From the NCBI GenBank assembly GCA_008477525.1, contig SPDT01000004.1:806001-870000 (forward strand): DNA of 64,000 nt, written 5' to 3'. Both the position numbers and the translations under genes were made by a program. Positions within the stretch are counted from its first letter, which is position 1, and every line of letters begins with the position of its first letter. The notes under the pieces are model-generated. The model worked only from the letters and a program-made list of their open reading frames with translations. It searched no databases and was not told the DNA's origin. Below, in pieces: positions 59,037-64,000 of the stretch. Source of the stretch: Hypomyces perniciosus. Taxonomy: Eukaryota; Ascomycota; Sordariomycetes; Hypocreales; Hypocreaceae.

Positions 59037-61036
59037 CTATTGCATTGTAGCCTTGTCATAGGCCGGCGGCGACTCTCCAACATGCTCCATCCCGCGTGCC
59101 TCCAGAATGTCGGCACGTCCTAAAGTGCTCGCGACGTCTCTGACTTCAGCAGTATTTGTATTCGCACCACCCTCGCGCAACATGTCGAAATCTTGGTGCA
59201 CAGGCGCCTGCACTGGTGGCGTCATGCCGCTCTTATCCATAAAGCTGGCGTCTGCGCCGTGTTGACATAGCACGTCGATCAGATACATTTCCCCTTGGTC
59301 CACAGCATATTCCAAGAGCGTCTCGCCTGTTCTCATAGTCTCCGTTGCTTTGGCGCCATGCTCAAGCATCAGGGCGACAACCTCTACGATGCCTGTTTCC
59401 ATGGCGTGGCGGATTCCTGGTGTCTTATAAGTCCCGTCCACGATATCCGCCTCTGCGCCACGTTCGAGGAGATCGCGCACAATCTCGATCTTGTCCTCTG
59501 GGGCTATTTTGACATCCTTGATGGCCATGAGGAGAACGGGCTGGGAGTACCAGTCTGTTGTGTTCGGATCTGCCCCTCGCTCGAGTAGCAACCTGGCCGT
59601 CCTCAGTCGTCGGTTCGTAATTTCCACTACAAGCAGTGGAATTCCGGAAATTGTCCTGGCATTAGGATTTGCTCCGCTGCCCAGCAACAATTCGGCCATG
59701 GCAGAATCTTTCTTGTCGAGGGCCATGGAGAGCAGACAGCAGCCCGAGATGTCGGTGGAATTGACATCGGCTCCAAACTCTAGCAGCAGCTTCACAAGCT
59801 CTACGCGACTGTGCCTAACCGCGTTCGCAATGATCACCTGGCCGGAAATATTCTTCGTGTTGGGACTTGCGCCGTTCTCCAGCAGGAAGCGAACACCGTC
59901 CAAATTGTTGGCTGAGGCCACGTCGACGAAGTAAGACTGACCAGAGATACTTCTATCGTCGATACTGGCGCCCTTGCTTATGAGATGCTTAGCGATGTTG
60001 ATGCTACCAACTGAGGCAGCGAGGAAAAGCGGTGGCATTCCCGACCAACCCCAGCCCGAAGTGCTGGCCCCTGACTCTACGAGAAGACGAAAGCAGTCCT
60101 CTTGGTCGGCCAAGATGGCGCACTGCAGCGCCGTTTTTCCATCTTCGTTGCGGCCATTGATGTTGGCTCCTTGAGATAGGAGGCCAGCGACTTGCTGCAC
60201 ATCGCCTCGAGAAGCAGCTTGGCATAGCGCCGAAACGAATGGTTCGGGTTTTCTCTGGAGGCTGGAGGTAAACGCTTTCAGTTTGTTCTTGAAAGACCAC
60301 CCTCCTCGAGAGGACCCAGAGCTGGGCCCGGCCTGGGAGTTTGATGAGGATGGTTCCACGGAGTAAGGTGGAGGATCGGCACTGCTGCTCGATGCTTGGG
60401 TTTTTTCTCGAACGGGGAGCGCACGAGTTCCAGCGTCATAGCTAGGAATTTCCTGATCTAGAAGAATGATTTTCCGAGATGATGTTGACCGGAGAGCCTG
60501 ATCAGCTTGCTCTGTGAGATTTCGGACCTGGTCAGTGTTAAGACTGGCGTCCTGTTTTCCCTTTCGTTTCTATCAATCACCCTGCAGTTAGTTTTTGTAA
60601 AGTTTCCCAAGTGGCCGGAAAGAGCATACATGGTAATCAATTCGTTAAGATATGTAAAGAGACCACCATTGACCTCAAGCAGCTCTCGGTAAGCTGTCAG
60701 GAAGTCCAGGTCCAGGTTCGCCACAGAATCCGGCTGCAAACGCATCAATTGTTTGTGCAAAATAGTCATCGCGCCATCACACGACGTCAATAATCGTGAT
60801 AGAGTCTCTTGTAATCGCACAGAAATGGCCGTCGCAGCGCTGAGAGATTCTTCAAGCTGGGTTGCATGGCGATTGAGCTCATTGAGCGCAGCGGCCATGG
60901 ATGAGAGCTCAGAAACATGTTGCCCGTTGGCACCGAGTCCTTCTACGAGACTGCTGACTTCGTTGGCGCTGGATACTGTGCGCTGGGATATTGAGGAGCA
61001 GAGTGTTGTCAGAGAGGTGATAGAAAAGCCGTCCAT
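59037..61036 (-). CDS. Ankyrin-repeat protein with STAND-type N-terminal domain, frame problem
   Basis: The first exon (61036..60630) encodes a helical N-terminus (MDGFSITSLTTLCSSIS, later FLTAYRELLEVNGGLF) like the domain that precedes NACHT or ankyrin parts in fungal STAND proteins. The second part (60569..59037) reads KRKGKQDASLNTDQVRNLTE, a serine-rich linker and then about ten ankyrin repeats (e.g. DVQQVAGLLSQGANINGRNE, DSAMAELLLGSGANPNARTI). It ends AYDKATMQ. The best intron (GTATGC...TTGATAG, branch ACTAAC) leaves the parts one base out of frame. A weak donor GTCAAT at 60673 would be in frame but drops conserved helix. So this is either a recent frameshift or unusual splicing. Such proteins are linked to allorecognition and defence in fungi; here that is inference. 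Confidence 0.65.
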
Positions 61037-62407
61037 TGTGATATTCAGAAATTAGACTCTTGACGAAGTGGGCTTGTGTAGGGTTGCCTGTCGTCCAGAC
61101 AGAAGAGTTTGATGAGCTCCTATCTATACAGCCTTTGTCAACAATGCATTTTCCTTAAAGATTAATCTCGAGCTTCGAATGCGATGGCGATAGTGAGGAC
61201 GAAGAGGGTCGTAATGAGGCGTGGCCGATGACGCGGTCAAACGCTCTTTGCGTATCGCCGCCAGCAATAAATGTGTCTGTGTACTTCGTAACTGGCTTGC
61301 AACGTGTTAGCCACTTTTACAGCCATATTGCTGTATTAATACGCCACAAATAAGGTAGGATTTATGCATAATAATTCGCAAGCCAGGGGTGGAATCTCTT
61401 GGCCTCTTGCTAGGTATTATTTTGGCAGCGAGTTTTGGCATTATTCTACGAAGTACTCCGTACAGGGGAGGTATCTATCCTATCGTCCACGCAAAACCTG
61501 AACTGTTCATCCTCATCATCCTCATCGATATTATGAATGATTCAATCGACAATTCAAATGGAAAATCGCGACAGCTTCGAGGAATTTACCCGAAGCTGAG
61601 GTCATGTGGTCGTGGATGGCCTATCAATGTCGTCCATCAGCCTTCAGCCGTCTCTCTCCACTGAACACTGAATTCCTCGCACTTGTTGGTTCGGTCACGC
61701 TCTTGGCACTGTCTTCTTCTCTACGCTGTCCTCGACCAACCGATAATTAAATAATTAAGTGCAAGGGACAGCCTGACAGGGCTCAGCTGCTGTTAGGTGG
61801 TGTCGTCAATATCCGTCTATTTCGAGAACGCGATATGGTGGGTAACGTTGACATTGGTGCACCATTTGGACACAGCCACCTTTGGTTATAAGTCCGCTCG
61901 GGCTCTAAAACGGCCGAAGACAAGATCGGAACCGAGAGCATGAGGTTACTATTGTTATTCCAGAAGCAGGAATGGAATGGAATCTCACAGAGGAGGTTAG
62001 GCTCTGTCGACGTGGCTGGATCATGCATGTGACCCCTGGCCAGAAGGCACTTTTGATCTGGGGTGACGAGGCGTTCAGCCCATCCCCCTAATGTGCCCCC
62101 TCACGGAGTATGGGATACCCCGATATGCCCTGGCTGAAGCTTCAAATCGCACCAGATCGTCTGGTTAGCCGTGAACTAGATGTTTCGTGTGGCAGCGGCC
62201 TTGGCGGCAGCACGGCCCGCTAAAAGTATTCCCATGCCAGTGCCTATGACGGGATGAGGCTGCTGCGACCAGCAAGGGTATGTATGTGCCATCGAGGAAA
62301 GCTCTCCCATTCTATATCTGCGCTGTTCTGACTATATCTGTCTTTAGTACGGCAAGCTTGACGTTAAGTTCCCTGTCGAGTAAGCGACATTAAGAATATA
62401 CTGCGCA
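61037..62407. other. Intergenic, divergent promoters, no gene seen
   Basis: It lies between the ankyrin gene (minus) and the partial gene (plus). It contains acgaagtactccgtac near 61448 and tcacggagta near 62102. A 91-codon frame at 61389..61664 is unsupported. Confidence 0.4.
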
Positions 62408-64000
62408 ATGACTGGCTTTCTTCGTTCGCTATTGCCAGGCTCCAAGTCGAATGGCGCATCCGTTGGCTCCTCTGCATCTCATCATCTCACAGATGCGCCT
62501 AGTGTCGCGCAGTTCGAGATCGGTCCCGCGGCGAGCCATCTCAAACACGAAATACTGCAATTATACTGGGCCGGCATCAAGAGAGAACTGCCACATATTC
62601 TCATGACTTTGCGCAGATGGCAGCTAAAGCCCGAATATGCAACAACCATCCTGGACGATGAACTCGACCAGTTTGTACATGGTTACGACACTTTTCTGGA
62701 CCAAGTTAGCCACAGCTCGCGCAGCTTTTCACAACGACGGGCAAAATTTGAGGATCGAAGTGTGGATGGGTTGCCATCATACAATGAAGCTCTCCACGAT
62801 CGAGCTTGGGACTACTTCTCCGAGATGAAGAGTAACGAGGTCAAGCAGGCCATTCGGCTTTCTCTCGATAACCACGAGGGCCAGGATGTACTAAGGAGAC
62901 GTGCACGAATGCTCTTGCAGTCATTACAACTTCTGGACCTGGACAAAGTGATCGAATATCGCGAGCCTGAGAAGCTTTTGACATTCTGGAAACGCCCAGC
63001 GGCGCCTCAATTAACAGCGAATTCACTCGACCAGAGTTGCTTTCCGGTTTTCACTGCTCAGCCATGTTCCACTTGTCGGTCCACGATTCGTGGCTCCATG
63101 TTCACAAACATCAAAGACGAGTCAATCATGATATGTGAGAGCTGCTACCGAGAGCGTCACTACGGCCATACAGAATACACCAAGAACTACAAGGCATGCT
63201 GCCTAGCCAAGGTAGTTACACCGGAAACAAGCAGGAAGATTTGCAACTGCACTGTTCGTCGCAGAGATAGTCATGGTCGACTGGCTGCACTCTGGCCAAT
63301 TGGCAAGGAGAGCGACGACCATCTGAAAGGCGGCATAGGAAAGATCAACTGTGGACTATTTGAGCTCACCGACATGGTTGCCGAAGCAAAGTATGCTGCG
63401 ACTCGTCTGCAGGCCGAACGCGACACTACGCTCGAGGATGTAAAACGAAGCGACGCGGCACTCCTGAGGGAGTTGAAGGCGCAGCCACGGCCATCCAGAC
63501 TTCCAAATGCTGTCACAAACTCCATTCCGGAATTTGGCACCTCATTCGGCGTTACGACTGACTCACCCGAGGACATTCCATTCTATGTCCGCTCAATTGC
63601 GGACAAGTATCCTTACGGGAACGTCCACATGGCGCTCCGTCTCGGTCCAATAGTTATCGAGAATGGTGTCGCAAAGTAAGTTCTTATGAGTAACTACGAT
63701 TATGAGAGAGTGGATAATTATTAACAAAATCTTAGTACCATACGTGGTGTTCTTATCACAAGCCGTGATCCGCCTCAACTGCAGGTCCTCCGTGACTCCC
63801 CGCCAGATATCGAAGACAGCCTTCTTCTTACCGGGCAGACAGAGCGAACGCTATTTTCCCAGCGCCGGCCTCGAGCCCCGAAGCGATATAAAGCTATGAT
63901 GAAACAAGTCGTAGGAGGTGCATTCTGCGGCTTCTTTAGCCAGGGTGTTGAAAACGAACTGGTTGATGCAATCATCAGCGCGAGTCTTCAACTGATCGAT
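62408..64000 (+). CDS. Unrecognised protein with cysteine-rich knuckle, runs off the window
   Basis: Exon 1 62408..63675, intron 63676..63735 (GTAAGT...CTTAG), and exon 2 from 63736 open to the window end; at least 511 residues. The N-terminal half is helical, with a GLPSYNEALHDRAWDYF segment at about 121. A cysteine cluster follows: Cys220-x2-Cys223 (PCSTC), Cys243-x2-Cys246 (CESC) and Cys264/265 with nearby His, suggesting a ZZ-like zinc knuckle. The later text PEDIPFYVRSIADKYPYGNV and VVGGAFCGFFSQGVENELVD is not assigned. The order, a helical leader followed by a zinc knuckle, resembles other fungal multidomain NLR-like or scaffold proteins, but I do not recognise the family. The 3' end is missing. 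Confidence 0.7.

Overview
The window is nuclear DNA of a filamentous ascomycete (Pezizomycotina). Genes are interrupted by short GT-AG introns with GCTAAC/GCTGAC-type branch sites, and the gene set is typically fungal: NAD-isocitrate dehydrogenase subunit 1, a Ste20/GCK kinase, a Cdc48 adaptor, Ecm29, a Csx1/Nam8-like RNA-binding protein and a PDX1/PDX2 pair. A Hypocreales-like genome is a guess from general feel only.

Layout. 0-18.5 kb is a compact housekeeping block, all on the minus strand: a GFA/CENP-V-like protein, a small secreted protein, IDH1, a GCK-family kinase, a UBA-UAS-UIM-UBX protein and ECM29. 18.5-26.6 kb is gene-poor, with simple repeats and many copies of a TACGGAGTA-type palindrome. 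26.6-28.8 kb holds a three-RRM protein preceded by an overlapping upstream ORF. 29.8-37.9 kb holds an intact 13-exon amidophosphoribosyltransferase (ADE4-type) next to a decayed adenylosuccinate synthase gene, which a complete 2,756-bp hAT transposon has split, leaving an 8-bp target duplication.

38-51 kb has no recognisable protein family. It holds two tandem arrays. The first (39.4-40.4 kb) has four ~250-bp units with long perfect hairpins and minus-strand splice-like signals. The second (47.35-50.0 kb) is the most interesting part of the window: an apparently non-coding plus-strand transcript of microexons and back-to-back introns. It carries ten diverged copies of a structured RNA plus a canonical C/D-box snoRNA. 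Each copy has a pairing terminal stem, a C-like box RTGATTA and a D-like box ATGA. The U-A pair they offer replaces the usual G-C pair of the C/D kink-turn, and the stems covary between copies.

51.7-64 kb returns to ordinary genes: an F-box/2EXR-like protein with a GC-AG intron, the divergent vitamin B6 pair PDX1 and PDX2, an ankyrin/STAND-like protein whose frame does not join cleanly, and the 5' part of an unrecognised protein with a cysteine-rich knuckle that runs off the window.

Coding calls were made by reading splice sites by eye and checking that exon lengths sum to a whole number of codons. Family names rest on remembered motifs; no search was run.
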